A stretch of DNA of 64,000 nucleotides from Numida meleagris (Eukaryota > Chordata > Aves > Galliformes > Numididae): assembly GCF_002078875.1 (NCBI RefSeq), contig NC_034409.1, positions 101,242,679-101,306,678 on the forward strand, given 5' to 3'. Position 1 is the first letter of the stretch; every line of letters begins with the position of its first letter. This document shows, in pieces, positions 12,122 through 24,008 of this stretch. The position numbers and the translations under genes are program-made. Under the pieces are notes generated by a model. The model was not told the DNA's origin and did no database searches. It was given only the letters and a program-made list of their open reading frames with translations.

Positions 12122-12211
12122 NNNNNNNNNNNNNNNNNNNNNNNNNNNNNNNNNNNNNNNNNNNNNNNNNNNNNNNNNNNNNNNNNNNNNNNNNNNNNNN
12201 NNNNNNNNNNN
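12122..12211. other. Assembly gap, 90 N
   Basis: Ninety consecutive N inside the pyrimidine microsatellite. The sequence is missing here and no feature can be called. Confidence 0.99.
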
Positions 12212-12235
12212 TCCCCTCCCCTCCCCTCCCCTCCT
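12212..12235 (+). repeat. (CCCCT)n microsatellite, right of gap
   Basis: The repeat resumes after the gap with a different unit, CCCCT instead of CCCTT, for about four units. It touches the 5' end of a CR1 copy at about 12236. Confidence 0.92.
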
Positions 12236-12888
12236 CTGCTGAACATGAGCCAGCAGTGTTCCCAAGTGGCCAAGAAGACCAACAGCATTCTTGTTTGTAT
12301 CAAAAATAGTGCAGCCAGCAGGAGCAGGGAGGTGATCATCCCTCTGTACTCAGCACAGTTGAGGCCGCATCTTGAGTACAGAGATGTTCAGTTTGGGATC
12401 CCTCACTACGGTAAAGACATTGAGGCCCTGGAGCGTGTCCATAAAAGGACAATGAAGCTGTGAAGAGTCTGGAGGACAAGTCTTATGGAGAGCAGCTTCA
12501 GTCTGAGGGAGCCGGGAATGAAGAAGAGGAGGTTCAGGGGAGACCTTATGTCTCTCTACAACCACCTGAAAGGAGGTTGTAGTGAGGTTGGGTTCATCCT
12601 CTTCTCCCAGGTAACAGTGATAGGACAAGAGGGAATGGCCTCAAATTGCGCCAGGAGAAGTTCAGATTGGATATTAGGAACAATTTCTTCTCAGAAAGAG
12701 TGATGAGGCAGTGGCATAGGCTGCCCAGGGAGGTGGTGGAGTCACTGTACCTGGAGGTGTTCAGGAAATGCACAGATGTGGCACTGAGGGACGTAGTTAA
12801 TGGGTATGATGGGGATGGGCTGACGGTTGGACTAGATAATCTTACTTAGAGTTCTTTTCCAATCTTAATGATTGTATGATTCTATGAT
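12236..12888 (+). repeat. CR1 LINE, 5'-truncated, with ORF2 C-terminus remains
   Basis: It starts at the ORF2 segment encoding [19 protein letters not shown] and continues through [39 protein letters not shown] and [19 protein letters not shown] to a degraded 3' UTR and a tail of ATGATTGTATGATTCTATG. The coding remains are split by frame changes near 12463 and 12646 and by stops, so the copy is dead. Its 5' boundary coincides with the pyrimidine microsatellite. Confidence 0.95.
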
Positions 12889-15619
12889 CTACAGGTATAT
12901 CCATCAAAATAGGCTGGAGAGAAAGGAAGGGAGGAGAAGAGGAGAAAGGAAGCTGGAAACTGAGATATGGAAAAGAAATTGATTTTTGGAGACATAATAC
13001 TAGTTACATTAAAAAGCTTAATTTCTTGGGAAAAATGAGGAAGTACTGAAGACTGTGCCTAATATTGTCAGATTTCCAATGCTGGATGCTGTAACCCTTT
13101 TATCTTACATTTGCACATAATTTATTATGTAATTTTAAAACACATTTTGATTAACAGAGCTATTGCAACAGTCATTCATTAACAATTTTTACAAGTGTAG
13201 AACATTTCAGTAAAGCTTCTGTCTCAAAAGCAACTACTACTCTGCTATGTTTTATTAACAGTTGTCTAGAACTAATCCTTTTTTTCATCCAAAAGAACTA
13301 CTTTTTGCAATCTCCTCAGAAAAAGAGATTTTTGAAAAAATGTACTTTTCTGTCTGACTAGTTTCGCTTGACACTGCAGTGAATATTTGACTTATTTAAA
13401 AAATTTACCATGAATATACTCCTGAAAAAATGGCAAATCAGTAAGAAAGATGGAGTTGAATCCTTTTGTTTCATCAGAAAATCCAGTGGCTATCATCTGT
13501 AGAATGAGGTGTACCAACGGAGGCTTTAAATGTTATTGTTTTAAAATTACGAAATGGTGAACTTTTGAAATAGTGTAGTCAATCAGCGGCTAAAATTTGG
13601 TTCAAAATCAGAGGTTCAAAATTTGGTAATAATTCAGAGAAACTGAACTTGCAACAACAAAAAACATTCAAGATAAACTTTAACAAAATTGTTTTCCGAG
13701 AGAAGAAATGAAAGCTAACTACATCATGGCTGTTTGGTGTCAGAAAAATCCAAACACCACTTCTATGCCATTTATTCCTGCCAAACTGTCTGCGCCTTCC
13801 TCTTGCTAGCTCCAAAATAATTTTATAGTGGTGCAAGCAGGAACAAGTTTTTGAACTTCTTTCAGTTTGAATTCCACAGACAATTTCTTCAATGTAGTCA
13901 TCTATGCACAATAGTAAATACATTCTAAGTTTCATACATGATTATTTTAGCTATAGAATATATTCTAATCACTTAAGGTGACATTTTTTCCTTATAACTG
14001 GTTAAAGTTATTTAAATAATAATTCCCTATCACAGTAATTTGAACTTGAAGTTTATGAAGGATTTTAAGTAAATAATATCTGCTTAATGGTGTAAGACTT
14101 TAGTAATAACTTCTTACAAAATGAGTAAGCACAGATAAAGACAATAAAATAATTATGACATTTTAAAGGGGGAAAATAGTGTCAGATGGCTGAGGAGACT
14201 AAGAGGGCTAAGTAAATTCTAAGATCTGTTGGATTGTAAAATGAGAATATACTTTTATAGTGAGGTAAAGAAGATAATGCATAAACTGTATTTTACAGTA
14301 CACACCACCCATCTCTTGATTTTCCTGATAGTACTTTAAACTTTTAAAGTTGATAAATCTTTTCTCTGCAGTGAGAAACATAAAGTTTGGCAACAATTTC
14401 TTACATGAAAAAAGGGACCGATCTGAATCGCAGAATAACAAGTTCTACTTATGTTCAGGAAATCGCCAAACATCTTACCCCAAACTGTGCTTTTTGAAAT
14501 ACAAAATTATTTTGGAAGAATTAAGCACTGCACATGGGATTTTAAGCTTCTTATGTGAAAATAAAAATATTATACTAGAAACATTTTTCAAGATTTCTGT
14601 TATTTATATCCAAATGCCTGTATTTTTAGCCAATGTTTTCCAGTTCTTGGTTGCAAGAAATGGAAAATGTTGTTTTCATTTTTTTTTTCCAGGGGAAAAA
14701 AGTCCAAAATACTTTCTGGTGAATCTAAGTGCTGAGTAGTGGACATGCTAAATTTACACTCTACACATTACACACTACACTGGAAACAGAGGGAAGGACT
14801 TTGAAACTTACTGTTTACCTCTTCAATGTGAACATTTATGTTGAGTGATCTAGAATGTTTATTTTAAACTACGCTGTTTGTGCTCATCATTTGAACTGAA
14901 TGATGTAAGAGATGACTAATCTGGATGATATGGAATTCACAGAAATAGAAGAAGGTACATTACAGCAGCAAGAGATCAGAAAGAGCTGCCCTTTATGGTT
15001 CTTCTTGGCTAAACCTTTTTGTTAAGTTTTGAGAGGAATCTCTTAAACTAAAACATCTTGCAGCAGAAATAGTTGTGAAGGGCCAGTCTTTAAAAAGGCT
15101 GATTTTCCAAAAGTCAGCTGGTATGCTTAGAGAATTTTAACAGTAACCAGAGCTTCACATCTGTAAGATTCCCTTGACTTAATATTTGATTGCAGAAATC
15201 CTCAAATTAAATTTACAATTATTCATCTAGAAGTTTTAAAAGTTCACCCATGATTTCCATCTCATCATCAACTTTGAACAAAAAGGAAGTATGAACTCAC
15301 TTTGAAAGAACTAGAATATAACTATAGAGATGAAAAGAATTATTCTTTTAAGTGATTAATTGCAAGCTTGCAACAAAACCAAAACTCAATCCAGTTGCAG
15401 TACCTTGATATCCATGTAAAGTGCATGAGGTCAGAAAACCAGAATCAGATACTTAAAACAAAAATGATATTTTAATAAATTTTAGCTAACAAGATTTGTA
15501 AAACTGGAAATTGTGACTTACAGCAATGGTATGCATTTCAGTTCTAAGATATCTTATTTTTCACTAAAACAAAATCTCAGAGTTCTCAAAATGTCTCTAG
15601 CAAACTATAATTTTATATA
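12889..15619. other. AT-rich DNA, no gene recognised
   Basis: 2.7 kb without a recognisable repeat. At 14690-14740 a T-rich run ending in ccag precedes a short open frame, but the peptide is not distinctive. I see no RNA gene. Confidence 0.55.
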
Positions 15620-15620
15620 G

Positions 15621-16562
15621 TCATAGAATCATAGGATCACAGAATGTCTCAGGTTGGAAGGGATCTCAAAGCCACCCAGCCCCAACTCCTGCCATGGGCA
15701 GGGCTGCCCCCCACCAGCTCAGGCTGCCCAGGGCCCCATCCAACCTGGCCTTGAGTGGCTCCAGGGATGGGGCACCACAGCTTCTCTGGGCAGCCTGTGC
15801 CAGTGTCTCACGACTCTCTGAGTAAAGAGTCTCATCCTAACATGTAGCCTAAATCTCCCTTCTTTTAGTTCAAAGCCATTCCCCCTTGTCCTATCACTAT
15901 CTGCCTGTGTAAAAAGTTGGTCCCAGTCCTGCTTGTAGGCTCTCTTGAAGTACTGGAACGTGGCAATGAGGTCTCTCCTGAATCTTCTCCAAGCTAGACA
16001 AGCCCAGCTCCCTCAGCCTTTCTTCTCAGGAAAAGTGTTCTATCCCTCTGATCACCTTAATGCGCTCCTCTGGACCTGCTTTGGTCCTGCTCCAAAAGCT
16101 CCACATCTTTCTTATGATAAGGGCCCCAGATCTGGATGCAGTACTCTAGATCGGGCCTCAGGAGGGCAGTGCAGGGGGGGACAATCCCCTCCCTTGCCCT
16201 ACTGGCCACCCCTCTGTTGATGCAGCCCAGGATGCAGTTGGTCTTTCAGGCTGCAGGAACACACTGCTGGCTCATGTCCAGCTTTTAGTCCATCAGACCT
16301 CTAAGTCCTTCTCCACAGGGCTGCTCTCAATAAATTCTTTTCCTAGTCTGTAATCATATCTGGGATTGCCCCATGCCAAGTACATCAGCTTGCACTTGGC
16401 CTTGCTGAACCTCATTAGGTTCTCCTGGGCCCAGTTGTCATGTCTCACTGGATGGCGCCCCTTCCTTCGGTTGAATCAACTTCATCGCTCGTCTTAGTGT
16501 CATCTGCAAACTGATGAGGGTACACTTGATCCCACTGTCTACGTCATTGATAAAGATAAAAG
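15621..16562 (-). repeat. CR1 LINE, minus strand, RT end to 3' tail
   Basis: Read on the minus strand, it runs from the RT segment encoding FIFINDVDSGIKCTL at the right end to the 3' tail (catagaatcataggatcac on the plus strand) at the left. The region around the catalytic FADD motif is still readable but split between two frames by a small deletion (16480-16520). It is 5'-truncated. Its 3' UTR wording (ccacccagccccaa, atgggcagggctgcccccca) matches the copies at 18831 and 31514. Confidence 0.95.
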
Positions 16563-18830
16563 TGAAAGATAAATGAGAGAGATGTACCTCATTATTTAAT
16601 AATATTTGAAAACAAATAACTATCAAATATTTTTATTTTTCTGTGTTCCCAGATTAACAGTCTGCAAACTTATTGTAATAAGAAAATATTTGTCACAATC
16701 TAAAATATCTCTAACATTCTTGAAAAACATGACAGCCAAGTGGAATTTGTGGAGACACGTTTCCAAAGTTCATAAATGGGTTGAACTGTCAAAAGTTTGA
16801 ATAGATTCCAAATTTCTTGAAATAAACCCAAACCAAATGAAAAAGAGAGAGGCAGAAGGGGAAGAAGAAAGCTTTCCTGACTGTTTTATTCTTTCCAGCA
16901 TGCTACTGTGCACCACTTAGTTATTTACATACCAATATCCTGTACTTACCAAAAGTACTGCATCATAAAAGTAATGAAAATATAGTAAATCTTAAACAGT
17001 GAGTGTTATAGGTGCATAAAAAACTAATTACACAACATGCTGTTTTTGAAATTGTCACATATTCTGACACTTTATAGATCAAGGTTTTCTTTGTTTTGTT
17101 TTGTTTTGCTTTATTCTTCTGGATACATTAGAATCATTGAGAATTTATTCCACTTATGTATGAAGGCATTATTTGTGACTGCTTTACAATGGCTGACTGA
17201 CATTTCATTTAGAAAAGCTCGTTTTCAGCTGCTTAAACTTTACCAATCTCTAAGATAAAGGCTGATATTTTTCATGCCACTCTAGGCTGAGTAATTACGT
17301 TAAATTTCAGTCAAGAATTGTGAGCCATTTCTGAGAACAAGACATGAGAAAATATGTTGTTTTACCCACATTAATCATAGTAATAATAATAATGATGATT
17401 GAAAAAAAAGGAAAAAAAAAACATAAAAGCTAAATAAACCTGATAGAAGCCACTGCTGAAAAGCAATTTCACAAGAATACGACCAAAGTGCAGATGTGTC
17501 TGTCTCGGTCATTTCCATTAACAGACAAATTTAGCCAAGTTTAAAGACTTAAAAATACAGCTCAAATGACCAATAACAAATTGTGCCTATTAAAGAGAGC
17601 TTCCCTCTCAGCAGAAGAGAATCAGAGCCTCGGACTTCGTGCACATCCCATTTGTACTACTCATGAAATTCTAGAGTTTCAGAAAACTGACAGATTTCTG
17701 CTTGTGAAGTGCAACAGGCCAAGGATGAGACAAAAACATCAAAAAAGGAGGGAAACTCACAGTTGGAGCCAGTGGGAATAAAGAATGCACATGTGGCTGG
17801 AACAGCGACCACATGTCAGTGAGACAGAAAGAAACTGGATTATGCGTCAGGAAAAACTGGCACTAGCTAGGCGAAGAGACAGAAACAAGAAAGGGAAAAT
17901 GAGGTCTGAAGGATTTAGATCAGTGATGAAAAAGCTAAGGCAACAGACTGAGTAAGGAAAAAAGAGAAAGATCTATTGGAAGATCAAGTACAGAAACAGT
18001 AATTCCCACACTTCTTATATCACTTTTTTTTTTTTTCTTTTCCAGAGGTTGCAAGAAAGCCTACATTATATCAAATCTTGTGATTCCTCTCTGTGTTAAC
18101 ACCTGCTAGTAACTCAACTGGGAAAGCATCCTCCAGTACTCTCTGTACAGCATGCTTACCCATCCTAGGCTCTCTGCTCCACTTCTAGAATAAGGGAGAG
18201 AGCTTTGTGCTCTGACTTTTAAAGCTCCAGAATGCTGATTTTCTTTCATGTCACTAAGACTCTCACAGAGTAGAATCTCAAAGGTGTTCCACATTTCGTC
18301 TTGAAATCCTAGGTGCATTCACCTCCTCTGTAGCACTACCACAAAAGGTAAAATTGAATCTGACAAGACATGTAGATGAAAACTGGGAAATGGTTTAAGT
18401 GTATTATCCATGTAATCCTAATCTAGACCCTTGTGTACATATTTTATTGCATAGTTTATAACACTGCTGTATCATTTTAAAGAATGGACCTGCTCAGGCT
18501 GAGAATGAAAGTTGTGACATGAAGAGAATGCTACCGACATATAGGGGAATTAATTTTCTCAGGAAAATTGTTAATAAACTCCAACAGCAGTGAAGTTCAG
18601 TTCAGTTTACTGGAAGCCTGATAATTTTCCATTTGTTACTGGGCTTTTTCTTTGCTTATTTTTTTTTTTTAATTTTGATTTCAAATAAATACAAAACACT
18701 CTTCATGCAAAAATGGTAATTACAACACTTTTGCTTTTTTTTTCAGTTAGATATTGTAGAAATGTTAAAAATATGTTGAGAAGCTCTTCAGAATAAAAAC
18801 AATTTGTGAAGAAAAATATTAAATGCCTAT
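16563..18830. other. AT-rich DNA, no gene recognised
   Basis: It contains a (TTTTG)n run at 17088-17110 and a long T run ending in ttttccag at about 18025-18045. The latter is a strong 3' splice-site look-alike followed by a 17-codon frame. The peptide is too short to judge. Confidence 0.55.
17088..17110. repeat. (TTTTG)n microsatellite
   Basis: About four imperfect TTTTG units with no mobile-element body. Confidence 0.8.
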
Positions 18831-19631
18831 TCATAGAATCATAGGATCACAGAATGTCTCAAACTGAAAAGGACCTCAAAGCCACCCAGCCCCAAACCCT
18901 GTGATGGGCAGGGCTGCCCCCCACCAGCTCAGGCTGCCCAGGGCCCCATCCAACCTGGCCTTGAGTGGCCCCAGGGATGGGGCACCACAGCTTCTCTGGG
19001 CAGCCTGTGCCAGTGCCTCACTGCCCTCTGAGGAAAGAATTCCCCCCTAACATGTAACCTAAATCTCCCTTCTTTTAGTTTAAAGCCGTTCCCCCTTTTC
19101 CTATCACTATCTACCCATGTACAAAGTCAGTTCCCCTCCTGTTTGTAAGCTTCTTTTATGTACTGGAAGGCTACAATGAAGTCTCCCCAGAGTCGTCTTC
19201 TCTACAGGCTGAACAAGCCTGACTCCTTCATCCTGTCACAGTTTCCTGTGTCATTCAGCACAGGAGATGTGCTCCACACCTCTGATCATCTTCATGCACT
19301 CATTTGGACCTGCTCCAACAGCTCATCTTTCCTGTGCTGGGGGCCCCAGGCCTGCACACAGTACTCCAGATGGGGCCTCAGGAGGGCAGAGCAGAGGGAA
19401 ACAATCCCCTCCCTCTCTCTGCTGGCCACCTCTCTGTTGACGCAGCCCAGGGAACTGTTGGTCTTACAGGCTGCAAGCACACACTGCTGTCTCATCTCCA
19501 ACTTTTCATCCCCTAATTAATTCTCAGCAGGACTGCTCTCAATGAATTCTTCTCCCTGTCTGTACTCATATCAGAGATTGCCCCAACCCAAGTAAACACC
19601 TTGCACTTGGCCTTGTTGAACCTCATTAGAC
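18831..19631 (-). repeat. CR1 LINE, minus strand, 5'-truncated
   Basis: The plus strand starts with the inverted tail tcatagaatcataggatcac and continues through the CR1 3' UTR and C-terminal ORF2. On the minus strand it encodes remnants such as [18 protein letters not shown] and [20 protein letters not shown]. It ends at cctcattag near 19630. It is the same subfamily and orientation as the copy at 15621-16562 but truncated about 130 bp earlier. Frame changes and small deletions make it non-functional. Confidence 0.95.
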
Positions 19632-20609
19632 CTTATTAAATCCAAACACATCAAACAATACAAGTTGCTAGATGTTGAAACATTTTTATTTTTTTTTCCC
19701 CTTGTTCTGAACAAAGACTTTGGAGAAAAAGATATAATCTCATGAAGTCTTTTGATTTCAAAAGTTTGTCTAAATTCTAGTCTCATGACTTCTACAGCTG
19801 AATTCTCCCTTGGGGAAAGGGATGAGACACTAACATGCTCCAGATTTTCACTGTTGTGCTGGACAACTCCCTGAAGCTGAACTTTTCTTAGTCTGTTGCT
19901 GATGGGCTGTTTTTTATTTTCTGCTTGGCTGGATTTACATTCCTAGATGTCACCCACAGTAAAACTGAACACTTACAACAACTGAATGTGATGGAGATTG
20001 CACTTTGAATTTACCATGTCTGCCATAATACCATTATAGAAAAAATCCAGGTCCTTCCTGTCTTAAATTTGGCACCTAAAATTAATGGCTGGTCAGTCTT
20101 CATGTCTGAATTGTAGTTCGCAATTTTGCACAATGGGAGTAACTATAATATTTGACTGAGAAAATGAAAAGCTTATGAAATGTGTGATCTTAAGAGAAAA
20201 TGACTAACATTGTTTTCAGATGTGGGTTTGACTAGTGTGCAGAAAATGGGCCACACAGTGAGCTGCTAGGAAAAAGTATTGAACAGTGGCTTGTTAAACC
20301 AAGAAGAGCTACCCCAAACTGTCCAGTTTGTGAAGAAAAAAATTCTTGTGAAGGGAAGAGAGGATATCTGTCTCCTAGTGCACATGAAGTGGGTGGAATT
20401 TGGGATTATATAGGAAACTTCAGTTTATCCATTTCCTACTTTTCAGGATTTGAGTTTTTTGTACTTTTCACATTGTTTGTGAATAGTATTTGTTTTAGAG
20501 GAACAAGCTACCAAATGCTCATCTTTAATATCAGAATTGCAGCAACCCAACTTCTGTTGACAGTGGAACTACTTTAGCGGATCAATATTTCTACTTTAAA
20601 CAGTGTTTC

Positions 20610-20632
20610 CGACGTCTTCTGGCACGCGCTCG
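20610..20632. other. Five CpG in 23 bp, isolated
   Basis: CpG at 20610, 20613, 20625, 20627 and 20631, including the palindrome GACGTC at 20611-20616 (the core of a CRE-type site). The surrounding kilobases are AT-rich and CpG-poor. No promoter, exon or repeat is recognised around it. Confidence 0.6.
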
Positions 20633-23600
20633 TCAGGCTGTAAGATATACTGTGAGGGTCTTCAAGACTTTTTTACTTACATCAGAACGATATTGATTTT
20701 TACATTCTTGATTTTGTTTATGTAATCTACATTGTATGCAGTGCAAGGTCTGCACAAGACTGTGAGAGAGGATTGGCTCTGTTGTTAATATGGTGTCTGA
20801 GGTACACAGAACCTCTCAGGGATTCTTTCCACTCATTGTAAAGACATCTGGCAAGACAAAAAATCTCTGAACAGCAGTTGCCATTCAGTGACCCACACAA
20901 GTGCTTCCCAACTCTATTCTGTGACTTACAGAATGTCTCTGTGACTACTCATGACCCATATATGTCTTCACATACCTGGCCACTGAAAGGCAAGTCCTGC
21001 TCAGTTTCAGACAAAAATCCAAGAACTCTGACTACATTCTCCTACTTTAATATTTAAGAACAAAACCATAAACACAAAGAATTATACATCTATTCTCTGA
21101 ATAGAATAATCTGTTCATAATCAATCAGTCTGTCCTTTATATATCTGGTAATTTATTTTCTTGGTAGAATAACAGTTTTGCTATCAGATAGCAATATGTT
21201 TTCATTCTAAGTTTGGCAACAATCAGTAACCAGCTATCATGCAGGTTTTTCCTGGCATGTCTATGTCTGAATGTTGGTATGAAAACAGAAGCAACTTTCA
21301 TTAGCTGCAGCAGCTATTAGAGACCTCATTTAATTCAAGGGCTAGACAAAAATGAGCAATGCTCAGTGACCTAAATACCTCAGGTATTAACACTAAACAT
21401 ATTTTTGTCAGAAATTAATATTCTTAGAAGCTATTTAAAAGGCTGGATATCCAAAAGGAACAGAGAAGGAGACAAAAAAAGGTTTTATGTAAAGACATCC
21501 AAGCCATTCCTTCCAGCCAACTCTATTACCACCTCTCCCCACTCTTCCCATTCCCTTCCCCATGCATCAGAATAATTCCTGAATAATTGCAAGATATTCA
21601 TTTCTTCATAATCTCAATTGCATAATAAGACACACAGAGTTAATACAGACCCGTACTCCCTTCAAAAATGTTATTTTCAAAGCTTCATTGTGCATGGGAA
21701 TACTAGAGCCTAGTAAGACTCGGGGATCTCTGATTTATACCAAAAGATACATAGCAAAAGAAGATTTTGTTTAAACTCTTAGTAGTGTCTTCAACAAGTA
21801 GCACATAAGTAGTGTCAAGAATAGGTAGCTTGTTTAACCAGAATTTGTTTAAAAAAAGTTGCTGGGCCAGGATTTCTCAGAAGCTATGTACTCGTTATTC
21901 TATCAGCTACTTCAAAGAGGCCTAATAAATAGCTGTTGTGTAGAGCACAGGGTATGCACACCGTATTTTCATTCACTTCAGTGCAAATGCAGAAAATTCA
22001 ACTGAAGCTGAAAGTTGTTGAGACAGGTCCTTTTATGTATACGTTGTTGGACCCATGTTCTTTTGTATAAATTGCATAAGTATGGGGAAATAAGAACTAC
22101 CGGTATTATTATTATAATATTAAAACAGCTGCAAAAGCAGAATAATGAGTTCTGGTGAACCTACATCAAAGATACTCTCAGTCTGGAACACACAACTAAC
22201 TTTTGTTTGAATATTTCTTGCTTTTGCATCATCTACTTATTAAAATTGCTTTATATAACTATAAACTGTGAATATTCTCTATAAAATAAAATGGAAGAAA
22301 AATTAAAGGAGATAAAATCAACATCATAATCCCATTTTCAGAACAGAACTGAAAAGCTGCCTATCAGCATCCTGAAAAGGACAAGTCTGGTGCAAAACTA
22401 GCGATATCTTTATACAGAAAAAAAATATATATATCCACAGTAAACTGTATAGCACAGATCTGTTTTATTACTACAGCTTCAGACACGCAGTTACATACAT
22501 TTCATAATGTGCCCTTTTGATTTCTGCACAAATATCTGAAATTTCTTAAAACCACAGTGCCGATAACAGACTGATGACATTTCATTAAGCTGATTTTGCA
22601 GTTTGGTTTAAACTACTGAAAGAACATTTTATAAGACTCTGTGCCCCTCTTCTTTCTATGTCTGTTTCACACAAACCCTGTGGTATTTTCTCCCTTTCTC
22701 TGATCCTATAATCAGAGCACGGAGTTTCTTAGCACAAAAAGAGATGAACAGATGAAAGAACATTTGAAGAACAACAACAAAAAAAAAAACACCAAAAAAA
22801 CACCTCAGGATGTGCCTTCTCTCACAAAGCTATTTTTTCTCATGACCCTGAAGAGTAAATTAGGAATTTTGTATTTTCAGTGCATAATCTCCTTTGTCAC
22901 CATATTTGAATTTATGTGGAAAAAAAATCATAATTACAAGATAAAAGATTTTTTTGGCTGCTTGAAAAGCTACTTGATCTGCAAAATCACCACTGCCACT
23001 ACAAATCTTTAGATTTTCAGCTAGCAACAATCCAGAGAAATCTTAGAGATAAAAGAAAGGATTCATGATTAGCCTCCATTAGAAGGCTAGTTAGCGTACA
23101 ATAGCCTGGCTACTGAAGAACTCTTTTATCTTGCTGAATGATGATTCAGAATGACAGATCAGATCATCACATACGGTGTAAGTCCTTAACAGAAAATTTT
23201 GTGATTACTCTTCTGTGAAGTTCTACCAGTGACTGCTCAGGAGAAAGCATTAGTAACCCTAAGACTGTCACCTTACAAAGCAGATTCCTTCTTAAGATAG
23301 TATCTATAGCTTCGGGCTTGGTTTGACAGCTGCTTTATGAAAAGCAATGAAACTCTCTAACTCTTACTGTTCTCTCAGCAACATGATAGTACACCAAAAA
23401 AAACCGAGGATGCTTTAATTCAAGTACAAAGGAAATCATGCTCTCTTTACAGATTTATTTATAGGTTATATTGGCTGTTGTATAATTAGCACGTAGATAC
23501 CTGACAATTTCTTACCCTTCCAAAATATTGTTGCACCACTGAATTTCTGATCTACACTTCATTCTATACATTTACAATGTTTCATAGCTTTTTATACATT

Positions 23601-23639
23601 TTGAATTTGATCTGCTACCTATTTTTTCCTCAATTCCAG

Positions 23640-23798
23640 CAGTTAAGCCATAAGGTGTATTCCAGAATGATCAAATCCGATTTTCAAACAAATTTCCCTA
23701 CCCCAGACTTACTTAAGCTGCTGAAGCCATCAGCTGTATATACAGGAAGAATCAGAAGGAGCTCTATTCTGTGCAAAAATATTCATACTCAGTTATGA
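23640..23798 (+). other. Exon-like open frame behind a pyrimidine tract
   Basis: The sequence attttttcctcaattccag ends in AG at 23638-23639 and is followed in phase 0 by 52 codons closed by a stop at 23796-23798. The peptide starts QLSHKVYSRMIKSDFQTNFP and continues PDLLKLLKPSAVYTG, with fairly protein-like composition. There is no clear donor site or polyadenylation signal nearby and I know no family for it. In AT-rich DNA such a frame can arise by chance. Confidence 0.15.
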
Positions 23799-24008
23799 TA
23801 AGATAAAGACTGTCTCTAAACAGTGAAAAAATGAATGGCCAGTTTGTCCTCAAATGAAAAAAAAAAAAAGAAAAGATAGCTATAACTAGGTTGAAAGGTT
23901 TGTTTTCATTCAGGTACTTAGAAAAACTTCATGTGTTGAAAAAAGTATTAAACACTTATATAACTGTATTAAACATGTAGTGTACTCTTTTACTTTACTG
24001 GTGAATGA

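Larger units (their letters stand above)
19632..24008. other. AT-rich DNA, no gene recognised
   Basis: 4.4 kb without a recognisable mobile element. It holds a tight CpG cluster at 20610-20632, an A-rich stretch at 22770-22800 and an exon-like frame behind a pyrimidine tract at 23640-23798. Confidence 0.55.

Noticed and set aside
11975..12339. Frames across the pyrimidine repeat and gap, rich in REGKG or PLPF
   Set aside because: Products of the microsatellite read as protein; they also run through undetermined bases.
14688..14739. Short frame after a T-run ending in ccag
   Set aside because: About 17 codons with no distinctive peptide. The longer frame around it crosses the T-run itself, which argues against coding.
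18046..18099. 17-codon frame after a strong T-run acceptor
   Set aside because: Too short to judge, and long T-runs ending in cag are frequent in this AT-rich DNA.
18817..19641. tattaaat on both sides of the CR1 at 18831-19631 as target-site duplication
   Set aside because: The copies do not abut the element ends (six and two bases away), and such an AT-rich octamer is likely by chance here.
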